From Providencia sp. R33 (lineage in GTDB: Bacteria; Pseudomonadota; Gammaproteobacteria; Enterobacterales; Enterobacteriaceae), in NCBI RefSeq assembly GCF_019343475.1, contig NZ_CP072453.1, forward strand, positions 2,976,001-3,040,000: a stretch of 64,000 bases of DNA, written 5' to 3'. Both the position numbers and the translations under genes were made by a program. The number at the start of each line of letters is the position of its first letter. The first letter of the stretch is position 1. The notes beneath the pieces were generated by a model. The model was given only the letters and a program-made list of their open reading frames with translations, was not told the DNA's origin and did no database searches. Positions 1 to 9,075 of this stretch are shown here, piece by piece.

Positions 1-120
1 AATCATTCGCGTTGTGGCTAGGCGGCAAAATGAGGATAGCTTGGGGAGCATACATAAGTATGTGACCCAAATTAGCCGAATGAAGCCAACACCGCCACAG
101 CGCGAAAGATGACGAAAATT
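1..120. repeat. ERIC-type intergenic repeat (left edge cut by window)
   Basis: The stretch carries the central ERIC hallmark: a short palindrome around 'gcatacataagtatgtgac' followed by 'gaagccaac', with 'ggcggcaaaatgag' on the left arm. The right end touches the livF stop codon. The left terminal inverted repeat appears to begin upstream of base 1. The same family recurs at 45117-45322. In a transcript it would fold into a long imperfect hairpin downstream of livF. ERIC elements are established non-autonomous repeats of enteric bacteria. Confidence 0.8.
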
Positions 121-822
121 TTAGCCACCGAGATAAGCGCTGCGCACTGCCTCATTCGCTAGCAACGCTTTCCCGCTGTCTTCCAGCACTATATGCCCAT
201 TTTCCAGCACGTATCCTCTATCCGCTAATTTAAGCGCTTGGTTGGCATTTTGCTCCACGAGGAAAATGGTCATTCCCTCTTCACGCAATTGCTGAATAGT
301 ATCAAATATTTGCATGATAATGATTGGTGCTAACCCCAATGAAGGCTCATCCAGTAGTAGCAGTGCAGGCTGGCTCATCAATGCTCGGCCAATTGCTAGC
401 ATTTGTTGCTCACCACCTGACATCGTCCCTGAGCGCTGAGTGCGGCGTTCATAAAGCCTTGGGAATAGCTTATACACCCGCTCAATACGTTCTAGATATT
501 GCTGTCGCGTGGCAAAAAAACCGCCCATGGCGAGGTTTTCTTCCACGGTCATGCGGGAGAAAACGCGGCGCCCTTCTGGTACAAGCGCAATATCTTCACG
601 CATAATTTTTGAGGTCGGTAGCTGAGTGATATCCACATCGCGGTACAATACTTGCCCCTCAGAAGCTCTTGGGTCGCCGCAAAGCGTACTTAAAAGCGTA
701 GTTTTGCCTGCCCCATTTGCCCCAATCAGAGTGACAATCTCACCTTTTTGGATATTTAAGCTAATTTCATGTAATGCTTGAATTTTTCCATAATGAGCAG
801 AAACTTTTTTAAACTCTAACAT
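121..822 (-). CDS. livF: Branched-chain amino acid ABC transporter ATPase LivF
   Basis: This is one of the two cytoplasmic ATPases that drive leucine/isoleucine/valine uptake by the Liv permease. The 233-residue protein shows Walker A GANGAGKT at residues 34-41, the ABC signature MSGGEQQ at 134-140, Walker B LLLLDEP at 154-160 and the switch region VEQN. Its length matches the family. It is the last gene of a livK-H-M-G-F run; its start overlaps the livG stop by one base, so translation is probably coupled. An ERIC-type repeat lies immediately after the stop. Confidence 0.97.
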   Translation of the reverse strand: MLEFKKVSAHYGKIQALHEISLNIQKGEIVTLIGANGAGKTTLLSTLCGDPRASEGQVLYRDVDITQLPTSKIMREDIALVPEGRRVFSRMTVEENLAMGGFFATRQQYLERIERVYKLFPRLYERRTQRSGTMSGGEQQMLAIGRALMSQPALLLLDEPSLGLAPIIIMQIFDTIQQLREEGMTIFLVEQNANQALKLADRGYVLENGHIVLEDSGKALLANEAVRSAYLGG

Positions 823-1601
823 CAGTAAGCTTCCCCCAAATAGGCTTTAATTACATCAGGATGTTGGCGTATTTCACTTGGCGTGCCGTTCGCCAATGGC
901 GTGCCCTGATTGACGACATAAATACGGTCTGAAATCCCCATCACCAACTTCATATCATGTTCAATTAGTAAGATTGAAACATTATGATGAGTACGTAATT
1001 CGGCAATTAAATCATCCAAATCATTGGTTTCTTTTGGGTTAAGCCCTGCTGCTGGTTCATCTAACATCAAAATTTCAGGGCGTGTCACCATACAGCGCGC
1101 AATTTCTAATCGCCGTTGCTGCCCGTAGGCTAAGTTACCTGCTTGCCGATTGGCAAATGCCAGTAAGTCCACGCGTTCTAACCACTTAACCGCATTATCT
1201 AACGCTTCAGACTCTGCGCGGCGAAACGCTGGCGTCTTCAATAGACCTGAAAAAATACCATTTTTTAAATGTTGATGCTGCGCGACCAACAAGTTTTCAA
1301 TAACGGTCATTTCCTTAAATAACCGCACATGTTGGAATGTTCGGATCACGCCGAGACGCGCAATATCTTGACCAGTTAAGCCTTCAAGGTGCTTTTCACG
1401 ATATAAAATCGTCCCGCTAGTGGGTTTATAAAAACCAGTTAAGCAGTTAAAAATCGTTGTTTTTCCTGCACCATTTGGCCCAATCAGAGAAACAATTTCC
1501 CCTTGGTTAATGGTGAGCTCGACATTGTTCACCGCAAGTAAACCACCAAAACGCATGGTTAAGCCGCTAACCTGTAATAAAGGTATCGTTAATTGGCTCA
1601 T
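822..1601 (-). CDS. livG: Branched-chain amino acid ABC transporter ATPase LivG
   Basis: This is the second ATPase of the Liv transporter and pairs with LivF on the cytoplasmic side of LivH/LivM. The 259-residue protein has Walker A GPNGAGKT at 41-48, a LAYGQQRR-type signature near 160, and Walker B LMLDEPAAGLNP near 178. The variant signature (YGQQ in place of SGGQ) is usual for LivG. Its start overlaps livM by four bases (ATGA type) and its end overlaps livF by one base, so the cluster looks like a tightly coupled operon. Confidence 0.97.
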   Translation of the reverse strand: MSQLTIPLLQVSGLTMRFGGLLAVNNVELTINQGEIVSLIGPNGAGKTTIFNCLTGFYKPTSGTILYREKHLEGLTGQDIARLGVIRTFQHVRLFKEMTVIENLLVAQHQHLKNGIFSGLLKTPAFRRAESEALDNAVKWLERVDLLAFANRQAGNLAYGQQRRLEIARCMVTRPEILMLDEPAAGLNPKETNDLDDLIAELRTHHNVSILLIEHDMKLVMGISDRIYVVNQGTPLANGTPSEIRQHPDVIKAYLGEAY

Positions 1602-2869
1602 ACCCCCTCCCCTTCAGGTATTTTTTTCACCTGAACTTGACGGCGTTTCATTGGTAGCAAGCCTTGTGGCCGCCAAATCATCATTAACACCATCAATGCA
1701 CCGAGCAGTAACATGCTGTATTGGTTAAGGTCACGCATCATTTCCCTTGATACAACTAAGATAATTGCCGCTAAGATAACGGAGGTTTGTGAGCCCATTC
1801 CCCCAAGTACCACTATGGCTAAAACAAATGCTGACTCAACAAATGTAAATGATTCAGGGCTGATAAACCCTTGTCTTGCAGCAAATAATGTTCCTGCAAA
1901 CCCCGCAAACGCAGCACTGATCGTGAATGCAGTGAGTTTGATGCGCGTTGGGCTTAAACCAAGCGATCGACATGCAATTTCATCTTCACGCAACGCTTCC
2001 CAAGCACGGCCTAGTGGCATCCGCAATAATCGATTGATCACAAATAGGGTTAAAACCACCAGCAACAAGGCGACAAAATAAAGGAAGATGATCCGATCGC
2101 CAGGGTTGTAATCTAAACCAAAGAAATTATGGAAAGTATCCCAACCTTCTTTTGCTGTTCGGCTAAATTCGAGGCCGAAAAATGTCGGTTTTGGCAGTTG
2201 GCTGATCCCATTCGGGCCACCTGTAATTTCCGTATTATTCAGTAATAAAATACGAACAATTTCCCCAAAACCTAGCGTCACAATGGCTAGGTAGTCCCCC
2301 CTTAACCTTAGAACAGGGAACCCGAGTAAAAAGCCTGCCAACGCGGCTGTTAGCCCTGCAATCGGTAAGCTTTCCCAGAAACCAAAGCCATAATAATGGT
2401 TTAGCAGACCAAAGGTATACGCACCAATAGCATAAAAGCCTGCATAGCCTAAAACCAATAAGCCCGATAAACCCACAACTACGTTTAACCCCAGCCCTAA
2501 CATCACATAGATGAGAGTTAAGGTAGCAATATCAACGCTTCCACGTGAAACAATAAATGGCCAAATAATGGCAGCGATAATGATGAGAACAGCAAGGATT
2601 TTTTGCTTGGTTGTTGAGCCATCAAAATCAGGGATCGACCACGCTTTTTTCGGCATACCTTGCCAAACTTTACTTAATGTTGGGCGAACCAGTTGATAAA
2701 CAAAAATGATCGCAATCCCCGCGATGATCCAGTTCCAACGAACAGAATCACCGACCGTGACCACCAGCTTAGTACCATCCAGAGCAAGTTGTAAGCCCAT
2801 CATAAATAAGGCTAAAACAAAGAAGGTTGCCGATGCCACAATGGCATTGATCCAATTTTCTTTTCTCAT
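1598..2869 (-). CDS. livM: Branched-chain amino acid ABC transporter permease LivM
   Basis: This is a membrane-spanning permease subunit of the Liv high-affinity transporter. The 423-residue protein has several hydrophobic segments and the BPD_transp_2-type core, with GLSGLLVLGYAGFYAIGAY near the middle and GGPNGISQLPKP after it. An extra N-terminal region of about 100 residues with two or more membrane segments is usual for enteric LivM. It overlaps livH and livG by four bases at each end. Confidence 0.97.
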   Translation of the reverse strand: MRKENWINAIVASATFFVLALFMMGLQLALDGTKLVVTVGDSVRWNWIIAGIAIIFVYQLVRPTLSKVWQGMPKKAWSIPDFDGSTTKQKILAVLIIIAAIIWPFIVSRGSVDIATLTLIYVMLGLGLNVVVGLSGLLVLGYAGFYAIGAYTFGLLNHYYGFGFWESLPIAGLTAALAGFLLGFPVLRLRGDYLAIVTLGFGEIVRILLLNNTEITGGPNGISQLPKPTFFGLEFSRTAKEGWDTFHNFFGLDYNPGDRIIFLYFVALLLVVLTLFVINRLLRMPLGRAWEALREDEIACRSLGLSPTRIKLTAFTISAAFAGFAGTLFAARQGFISPESFTFVESAFVLAIVVLGGMGSQTSVILAAIILVVSREMMRDLNQYSMLLLGALMVLMMIWRPQGLLPMKRRQVQVKKIPEGEGV

Positions 2870-3792
2870 ACTTTTTCGACCTCCGGGCGTCCCAGAATGC
2901 CGGTTGGCATGATTAACAGCACACCAATTAATAAACCAAATGACACAACGTCTTTGTATTCAGTACTAAAATAAGCAGAAGTCATCGCTTCTGCCACGCC
3001 GAGGATCAAGCCGCCTAACATGGCACCCGGAATACTGCCAATCCCCCCTAACACCGCGGCAGTAAAGGCTTTCATACCTGCCATAAAACCGATATAAGGG
3101 TTGATCACACCATAAAATTGCCCCAATAATACCCCTGCAACGGCAGCCATTGCAGCACCGATCACAAAGGTTAAGGAGATAACGCGATCCGTATTGATCC
3201 CCAATAAACTGGCCATTTTGAGGTCTTCGGCACAGGCACGGCAAGCCCGACCCATTTTCGAATAGCGAATAAACAAAGTTAATGCCAACATCGCAAGCAG
3301 CGTGACCACCCAAATAGTGAGCTGCATTTTCGTTACTGTTGCTTCAAAACCATCGCTTTCCCCTAATACCCACTGACCCGTAATTAAGCTAGGTAATGCA
3401 AGGTCACGAGAGCCTTGGGACAGGCTGACATAGTTTTGTAAGAAGATGGACATTCCAATCGCAGAAATTAATGCAATCAAACGTTTAGAATGGCGTACAG
3501 GCCGGTAAGCAACGCGCTCAATACTCCAACCATACGCACTGGAAACGATAATCGCAGCGATAAACGCAGCGGCGACAAGGATCCAACCAACATCGATCCC
3601 CAACATCATCAAACCTGCGATCACGATAAAAGAGACGTAGCTCCCTATCATATACACTTCACCATGGGCGAAGTTAATCATCCCGATGATGCCATATACC
3701 ATCGTATAACCAATAGCGATTAGCGCATAGGTGCTGCCAAGGGTTAATCCATTAAGAAATTGCTGAATAAAATAAAGAATTTGATCTGACAT
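2866..3792 (-). CDS. livH: Branched-chain amino acid ABC transporter permease LivH
   Basis: This is the second permease of the Liv transporter. The start chosen is the ATG giving MSDQILYFIQQF, because it reproduces the 308-residue enteric length and has an AAAGGAAAG Shine-Dalgarno about 7 bases upstream. The longer reading frame upstream (to 3855) adds 21 non-conserved residues. Conserved stretches include GSTYALIAIGYTMVYGI, NFAHGEVYM and the C-terminal GILGRPEVEKV. The gene ends inside the livM start by four bases and follows livK after about 100 bases. Confidence 0.97.
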   Translation of the reverse strand: MSDQILYFIQQFLNGLTLGSTYALIAIGYTMVYGIIGMINFAHGEVYMIGSYVSFIVIAGLMMLGIDVGWILVAAAFIAAIIVSSAYGWSIERVAYRPVRHSKRLIALISAIGMSIFLQNYVSLSQGSRDLALPSLITGQWVLGESDGFEATVTKMQLTIWVVTLLAMLALTLFIRYSKMGRACRACAEDLKMASLLGINTDRVISLTFVIGAAMAAVAGVLLGQFYGVINPYIGFMAGMKAFTAAVLGGIGSIPGAMLGGLILGVAEAMTSAYFSTEYKDVVSFGLLIGVLLIMPTGILGRPEVEKV

Positions 3793-3893
3793 AAGACTTT
3801 CCTTTCGAACTGCTTGTCCTGATAGAGAACAGAAGCCGGAAGCGAGTCGACTCACTTCCGGTTATTGTTCACTACGTTGGAACACTACTGGTA

Positions 3894-5003
3894 CTATTTT
3901 ATAGGGGTGGAAGTCCCATCTTTGTGCCATTCAAACACACCAAATTCGAAACCTTTTAGGTCACCATTTGGCTGCCAGCTCAGAGTGCCCATTACAGTAT
4001 CAACAGGATTAGCTTTCAGATCTTTGACTAAATCTTCAGGTTCAATGCTCCCCGTGCGCTCCATTGCTGTGGTTAAACCTTGGATTGCGGCATAAGTTGT
4101 CCACACAAACGGGCCCGTAGGGTCTTCTTTTTTCGCTTTGATAGCATCCACAATCGGCTGGTTAGTCGCGACTTGGTCATAACGTTTTGGCAACGTCACT
4201 AACATCCCTTCAGATGCATCACCAGCAATGTTAGAAAGTGAAGAGTTACCTACACCTTCAGGCCCCATAAAGCGAATATTCAGCCCTGCTTGTTTTGCTT
4301 GGCGTAAAATTTGCCCCATTTCTGGGTAGTAACCGCCAAAGTAAACAAAGTCCACGTTCTCTTTTTTCAGTTTCGCGACTAAGGCAGAGAAATCTTTATC
4401 GCCAGCCGTGACGCCTTCAAACATCACTTCTTTCGCACCAGCTTTATTGAGGCTTTCACGAACTGAACGTGCTAAACCTTCACCATATTGTTGTTTATCG
4501 TGAACAACAGCGATGCGTGATGGCTTAATTTCTTCAAGAATATATTTTGCCGCTGTAGGGCCTTGGTCAGAGTCCAAACCCGTTGTACGCAACACCATTT
4601 GGTAACCACGCGTTGTTAAATCTGCATTGGTTGCCGCTGGCGTGATCATGATAATGCCTTCATCTTCATAGATATCCGATGCAGGCTGTGTGGAAGAAGA
4701 GCATAAATGACCAATAACATGACGAATTCCGTCATTGATGACTTTGTTTGCCACTGCAACTGCTTGTTTCGGGTCACATGCATCATCATATTCAACCGCA
4801 ACTAACGTGTTGCCATTGATCCCACCCTTTGCATTGATATCTGCAATCGCTTGGCGAGCCCCCGTAAACTCCATATCACCGTATTGTGCAACAGGGCCTG
4901 ACATCGCGCCCACAACCGCTATTTTGATTTCCTTCGCCCATCCCGCTGAGCTGAATGCCATTGCGATACAGCCCGCTAATAATGCTTTATTCATATTCTT
5001 CAT
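3894..5003 (-). CDS. livK: Periplasmic leucine/branched-chain amino acid-binding protein (LivK type)
   Basis: This is the periplasmic binding protein that delivers branched-chain amino acids to LivHMGF. The start is placed at MKNMNKALLAGC, after a GGGGACG ribosome site, which gives a classical signal peptide ending near SAGWA and a protein of 369 residues. The mature chain has the family motif KIAVVGAMSGPVAQYGD, the disulfide pair around YDDACDP and GHLCSSSTQPASD, and a C-terminus like E. coli LivK (ERTGS..EP..LVKDLKAN). E. coli carries both livJ and livK. Only one binding protein is seen here, and it resembles LivK more than LivJ by eye. Confidence 0.92.
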   Translation of the reverse strand: MKNMNKALLAGCIAMAFSSAGWAKEIKIAVVGAMSGPVAQYGDMEFTGARQAIADINAKGGINGNTLVAVEYDDACDPKQAVAVANKVINDGIRHVIGHLCSSSTQPASDIYEDEGIIMITPAATNADLTTRGYQMVLRTTGLDSDQGPTAAKYILEEIKPSRIAVVHDKQQYGEGLARSVRESLNKAGAKEVMFEGVTAGDKDFSALVAKLKKENVDFVYFGGYYPEMGQILRQAKQAGLNIRFMGPEGVGNSSLSNIAGDASEGMLVTLPKRYDQVATNQPIVDAIKAKKEDPTGPFVWTTYAAIQGLTTAMERTGSIEPEDLVKDLKANPVDTVMGTLSWQPNGDLKGFEFGVFEWHKDGTSTPIK

Positions 5004-5382
5004 TTTATCGTCCCCGTCTTCATGGTTCTGAGTGTTTGTGTTTGATTTATAATCGTTTATTATGGTTGACAGGTACAATGCCTGAGATTTCAAAATACAG
5101 CGAATAAGGCTATATATTTCAGGGTATTAAACAAGATAATTATGCTAAATAGCAAATGGATATGGTAGGTTATTACGTTAGATGCAGAATAAAAAACTGA
5201 TGTGTTTCAGTAGGTTTTTTGTAAATACTAGTGTTATATTCTAGTTAAATTTAAATTAATCCGAGTGAAACTCGGAAAATACAGCCTGACAAAATTTTTC
5301 TCTCTAAAATCAAAAAATCGGTTACAGATCACTCTGGCAGGATGAGTAACTGCAACCCTTGCAGGGAAACAGATAAAACATC
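5004..5382. promoter_or_regulatory. livK/panM divergent upstream region
   Basis: This 379-base gap separates the divergent livK and panM genes and must hold promoters for both. It is AT-rich and contains a small perfect hairpin, CCGAGT-GAA-ACTCGG, at 5262-5276. In E. coli liv genes respond to Lrp and the binding proteins to GcvB sRNA, but I cannot assign a site for either by eye. Confidence 0.5.
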
Positions 5383-5808
5383 ATGAGACTCACTATTATT
5401 CCTTTGGTCAATCCTACTGAGCACCAGTATCAGGACTTGGATAAAATCTGGCCAGACCAGAACAAAGAAAAACGTATACAACCGTTTGATGAAACTAACT
5501 TAATTTATGCGGCGCGCTTCAATGACAGATTACTTGCCGCAGCGAAAGTCACCATCAACCAAACACAGGGCGTTATCGCTGATTTTTGTGTGCGCGAAGT
5601 GACCCGTAGGCGAGGAGTTGGGCTCTATTTACTGCAAGAAATTCTTAGGGTGCATCCAGACGTCTCGGTATGGCAATTTAAGTTTGATGGGTTAGATGAA
5701 AAACAAATTCAAGTCATGCATGCATTTTTAACCACTTGCGGATTTCATGCCACTTCGCAGACTGGTGTATGGGAATTTAAAATAGGCCATTTAGATGAGA
5801 TTGAATAA
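5383..5808 (+). CDS. panM: PanD maturation factor PanM (PanZ), GNAT fold
   Basis: PanM is an acetyl-CoA-binding GNAT-family protein that triggers self-cleavage of the aspartate decarboxylase zymogen PanD and so tunes pantothenate synthesis. The 141-residue protein has the family marks IYAARFNDRLLAA and the acetyl-CoA loop VREVTRRRGVGLYLL. It is slightly longer than the E. coli protein (127). It sits beside liv genes as in E. coli (between livJ and livK there). Its 3' end overlaps gloA2 by 14 bases, suggesting coupled translation. Confidence 0.93.
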   Translation: MRLTIIPLVNPTEHQYQDLDKIWPDQNKEKRIQPFDETNLIYAARFNDRLLAAAKVTINQTQGVIADFCVREVTRRRGVGLYLLQEILRVHPDVSVWQFKFDGLDEKQIQVMHAFLTTCGFHATSQTGVWEFKIGHLDEIE

Positions 5809-6184
5809 AATTCACCATGTTGCGATTATTGCTTCCAACTATGAAGTCAGTAAGGATTTTTACTGTCGCATTTTGGGGCTGAATTTACTCAGTGAACATT
5901 ATCGCCCTCATAATGACTCATGGAAGGCCGACTTAGCGTTTGGTGAACATTATCAAATTGAACTATTCAGCTTTGTTAATCCACCAGCAAGGCCCAGCTA
6001 CCCAGAAACCGCGGGGCTTCGCCATTTGGCTTTTAGTGTTGATGAGCTAGATGAGTGGATTGCCTATTTAACAAAACAAGGCATTGCATGTGAAGCGGTG
6101 AGGACTGATCCCTATACACAAAAACGCTTTACGTTTTTTGCTGACCCTGATGGCCTGCCATTAGAGCTGTATAGTGATAAATAG
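5795..6184 (+). CDS. gloA2: VOC-family glyoxalase-like protein GloA2/YaeR
   Basis: This single-domain vicinal-oxygen-chelate protein has 129 residues and is closely alike to E. coli YaeR (GloA2) throughout. Visible matches include HHVAIIASNYEVSKDFY, GLRHLAFSVDELD, VRTDPYTQKRFTFF and DPDGLPLELY. Putative metal ligands are the N-terminal His in HHVA, the His in RHLAFSV and the Glu in LPLELY. The substrate of this family member is not firmly established. It overlaps the 3' end of panM by 14 bases, an unusual partner because in E. coli yaeR lies elsewhere. Confidence 0.9.
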   Translation: MRLNKIHHVAIIASNYEVSKDFYCRILGLNLLSEHYRPHNDSWKADLAFGEHYQIELFSFVNPPARPSYPETAGLRHLAFSVDELDEWIAYLTKQGIACEAVRTDPYTQKRFTFFADPDGLPLELYSDK

Positions 6185-6286
6185 GTGAGAAGTATATTTT
6201 GGTTAGATGCGTAAATTAATGATATGAGTATCTGCATCTATTCCCGCTTAGGGGCAATAAATGCAGATAACTTGAGGCGAAATGGA

Positions 6287-7162
6287 CTACATCTCGTCGT
6301 CGCTTTCTTCCATTGCCAGACGCAATTTTTTCATTGCATTTTTTTCTAGCTGACGAACACGTTCCGCAGAAACACCGTATTTATCGGCTAATTCCTGCAA
6401 TGTGGTTTTGTTGTCATCATCTAACCAACGAGCACGAATGATGTCCTGACTACGCTCATCTAATGAGTCTAGCGCGTCGGCCAAACGGTCAGTGGCATGG
6501 CTTTCCCAGTTATCATCTTCTATTGAGCCTGCAAAGTCCGACGATTTATCCTGTAAAAATAACACTGGTGCGACTGGGCCACCAAAATCAGCGCTGTCGT
6601 CGTCATCTGACATATCAAATGCCATATCTTGCGCCGCCATGCGTGATTCCATTTCGCGGACATCTTTGGTGCTTACCCCAAGTTCTTGAGCGACCATATC
6701 CACTTCTTCTTGATTAAACCAACCAAGACGTTTTTTGTTTTTTCTTAGGTTAAAAAATAATTTGCGCTGTGATTTTGTCGTGGCAACTTTAACAATTCGC
6801 CAGTTACGCAGAACATATTCATGAATTTCCGCTTTGATCCAATGCACCGCAAAGGAAACGAGGCGCACCCCCACTTCAGGGTTAAAACGGCGCACTGCTT
6901 TCATTAGGCCTATATTGCCTTCTTGAATTAAGTCAGCTTGCGGTAAACCATAACCTGCATAACTACGAGCAACGTGAATAACAAAGCGCAAATGCGATAA
7001 GATCAGTTGCTTTGCAGCATCCAGATCGCCGTTATAATGCAGCCGTTCAGCAAGTTCCTTTTCTTCCTCAGCGGTGAGCATTGGGTAAGCATTAGCCGCC
7101 CTAACATAGGCTTCAATACTTCCTTGCGGAACAAGCGTTAATGATTGCATGTCTTTGGTCAT
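6287..7162 (-). CDS. rpoH: RNA polymerase heat-shock sigma factor RpoH (sigma-32)
   Basis: RpoH directs RNA polymerase to heat-shock promoters such as groESL, which lies in this window. The 291-residue protein (E. coli 284) shows sigma region 2 (LIQEGNIGLMKAVRRFNPEVGVRLVSFAVHW, written here in part), the sigma-32-specific RpoH box QRKLFFNLR, an acidic linker MSDDDDSADF and region 4 with the recognition helix VSAERVRQLEKNAMKKLR. It lies between panM-gloA2 and ftsX as in other enterics. RpoH is normally controlled by an mRNA thermosensor in the 5' coding region and by FtsH/DnaK; I did not model the fold. Confidence 0.98.
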   Translation of the reverse strand: MTKDMQSLTLVPQGSIEAYVRAANAYPMLTAEEEKELAERLHYNGDLDAAKQLILSHLRFVIHVARSYAGYGLPQADLIQEGNIGLMKAVRRFNPEVGVRLVSFAVHWIKAEIHEYVLRNWRIVKVATTKSQRKLFFNLRKNKKRLGWFNQEEVDMVAQELGVSTKDVREMESRMAAQDMAFDMSDDDDSADFGGPVAPVLFLQDKSSDFAGSIEDDNWESHATDRLADALDSLDERSQDIIRARWLDDDNKTTLQELADKYGVSAERVRQLEKNAMKKLRLAMEESDDEM

Positions 7163-7375
7163 TCAGATCCTCTATAAATATTAGGAATGAAATTTATTTG
7201 ATGTTGATAACCGCATAGGTTAACAATGAAAAACGATATGCAGCAAACAAGTAGATAGCTTACCAGTTTCACCGCATTAAATAAATTATATACAAGAATT
7301 GTTAACGGTGGGTCAATATAAGACAAAACAATTCAGACTAAGTTCATTTTTAAATTAAATATCTAATATAATCAA

Positions 7376-7405
7376 GGGCTATGGTAATATGTTCTCCGAT
7401 AGCCC
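7376..7405 (-). terminator. Hairpin downstream of ftsX
   Basis: The arms GGGCTATGG and CCGATAGCCC form a stem of about nine pairs with an 11-base loop, some 30 bases past the ftsX stop. On the minus strand the stem is followed by TTGATTATATT, only a weak T-tract. It probably ends the ftsY-ftsE-ftsX transcript. Confidence 0.5.
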
Positions 7406-7433
7406 TCATTGAAAACCACAAGAAAACAGACAG

Positions 7434-8411
7434 TTACTCAGGTGTAAAATGGCGTAAATGTTGCAGTGTCGCTAACCATGCCGCGATCCAACCAACCATG
7501 GCTGATAACAAGAGGATTAATAGGGATTCCTCCCAAAGTAACCCTTCAATATGGAACTGTGTACCAAATACACTCGCAACTTGTGCCACGCCACTACCTA
7601 ATTGCCAGACTAATAAGAAGGTCATTGCCAACGAAATAATCGCCCCGACACCACCGAGCACAATACCGCCGTTTAAGAATGGCCGCATAATAAAGCCATC
7701 CGTTGCACCAATCAACTTCATCACATTAATGGTATCTCGGCGTGCAAAAATATTGAGTCGGACACTATTTCCTATCACTAAGAACAGCGACACAATCATT
7801 AGAATACCAATGACTGAAGCAATTTTTCCGACTAAGCCCGTTAATGAAGCAAGCCGCGCAAACCAGCTATCGTCCATGCGCACTTCTTCGATACCATCGA
7901 CTTGGCCGACTCGGTCCCTCAATGTGGTTAAGACATCCGAACCTTCAAAATCAATTTTTGGTGTAATAATAGCCACCGCAGGTAATGGGTTTTCCTCTAA
8001 CATATCCAAAGCGGTACTAAAGCCTGACCAACTACGAAACTCGCTCATGGCTTGATCTCGTGATAAATAATTCACATGATCAACCCCTTCAAGTGCTTGT
8101 AGTTGTGTTACGACATTTTGCCCACCTTGCTCATCAAGGGATTTATCCAGATAAACAGTGAGTTGTGGAGTCGGATACCACTGCGCCGCAGCCTGAGAGA
8201 CGTTTTTCCAAACTACATAACATAAGCTAGGTAAGGTTAATGAAATCGCAATCACCATGATGGTCAAAAAGGTTGCCAAAGGCTGCCGGAGCATATCTGC
8301 CAGTGCATTTAGCCAAGAATAACGCCATTGTTCGCGCCATCCCCCTTTTAGTGCCTTGCTTTTGGATTGCATGGTACGCTCTGGCTTGGCTCTTCGGGCA
8401 TTCTTAGCCAT
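7434..8411 (-). CDS. ftsX: Cell division ABC-type permease FtsX
   Basis: FtsX is the membrane partner of FtsE. In the divisome it activates periplasmic murein hydrolases through EnvC. The start is set at the ATG giving MAKNARRAKPER because a GGAGGT site lies five bases before it; this overlaps ftsE by eight bases. The 325-residue protein has a basic cytoplasmic N-terminus, a first membrane segment ATFLTIMVIAISLTLP, a large periplasmic loop with the conserved DEVRM-like patch VRMDDSWFARL, then three more membrane segments, ending LATLQHLRHFTPE as in enterics. Confidence 0.96.
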   Translation of the reverse strand: MAKNARRAKPERTMQSKSKALKGGWREQWRYSWLNALADMLRQPLATFLTIMVIAISLTLPSLCYVVWKNVSQAAAQWYPTPQLTVYLDKSLDEQGGQNVVTQLQALEGVDHVNYLSRDQAMSEFRSWSGFSTALDMLEENPLPAVAIITPKIDFEGSDVLTTLRDRVGQVDGIEEVRMDDSWFARLASLTGLVGKIASVIGILMIVSLFLVIGNSVRLNIFARRDTINVMKLIGATDGFIMRPFLNGGIVLGGVGAIISLAMTFLLVWQLGSGVAQVASVFGTQFHIEGLLWEESLLILLLSAMVGWIAAWLATLQHLRHFTPE

Positions 8412-9069
8412 GTTGACCTCCAAGCATCCGGCCTTCACTTAATGTTAAAACACGGTAGTTGCGACGTTCAATCAACGCGACATCATGCGTTGCCATTAAA
8501 ACAGTCACGCCCACGCGGTTAAATTCTTCAAATAGGCGCATAATTCCTTCCGATAATTCACCATCAAGGTTACCTGTTGGCTCATCCGCTAATAGCATTG
8601 TCGGCTTATTAACCACCGCGCGAGCAATGCCCACACGCTGTTGCTCACCACCAGATAATTGAATCGGAAAGTTTTTTGCTTTATCTAATAAGCCCACTTT
8701 ATCCAAGGCCGCAGAAACACGTCGACGAATATCTTCCGTGCTAGCGCCAGAGATAATCAGTGGCATCGCAACGTTGTCATACACTGTACGGTCAAATAGC
8801 AGGTGATGGTCTTGAAAAATCATCCCAATCTGCCGACGCAGAAAAGGGATCTCCCGATTTTTCAACCGACTAATATCATGACCATTAAACAAGATATGAC
8901 CCGCACTTGGGCGTTCGATGCCACAAATGAGCTTGAGTAACGTACTTTTACCTGCACCTGAGTGACCTGTTAAAAATGCCATCTCCCCGGGTTGTAGATG
9001 AAAATCAACCCCTTGGAGAGCTTGGCGGCCACCGCGATAAGCTTTACTAACATGTTCAAAGCGAATCAT
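8404..9069 (-). CDS. ftsE: Cell division ATP-binding protein FtsE
   Basis: FtsE is the cytoplasmic ATPase of the FtsEX complex at the division septum. The 221-residue protein carries Walker A GHSGAGKS near residue 35, the Q-loop MIFQDHHLL, signature LSGGEQQRVGIARA, Walker B MLLADEPTGNLD and the switch His in MATHD. The gene is six bases downstream of ftsY and overlaps ftsX, so ftsYEX is one operon as in E. coli. Confidence 0.97.
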   Translation of the reverse strand: MIRFEHVSKAYRGGRQALQGVDFHLQPGEMAFLTGHSGAGKSTLLKLICGIERPSAGHILFNGHDISRLKNREIPFLRRQIGMIFQDHHLLFDRTVYDNVAMPLIISGASTEDIRRRVSAALDKVGLLDKAKNFPIQLSGGEQQRVGIARAVVNKPTMLLADEPTGNLDGELSEGIMRLFEEFNRVGVTVLMATHDVALIERRNYRVLTLSEGRMLGGQHG

Positions 9070-9075
9070 CGAAAA

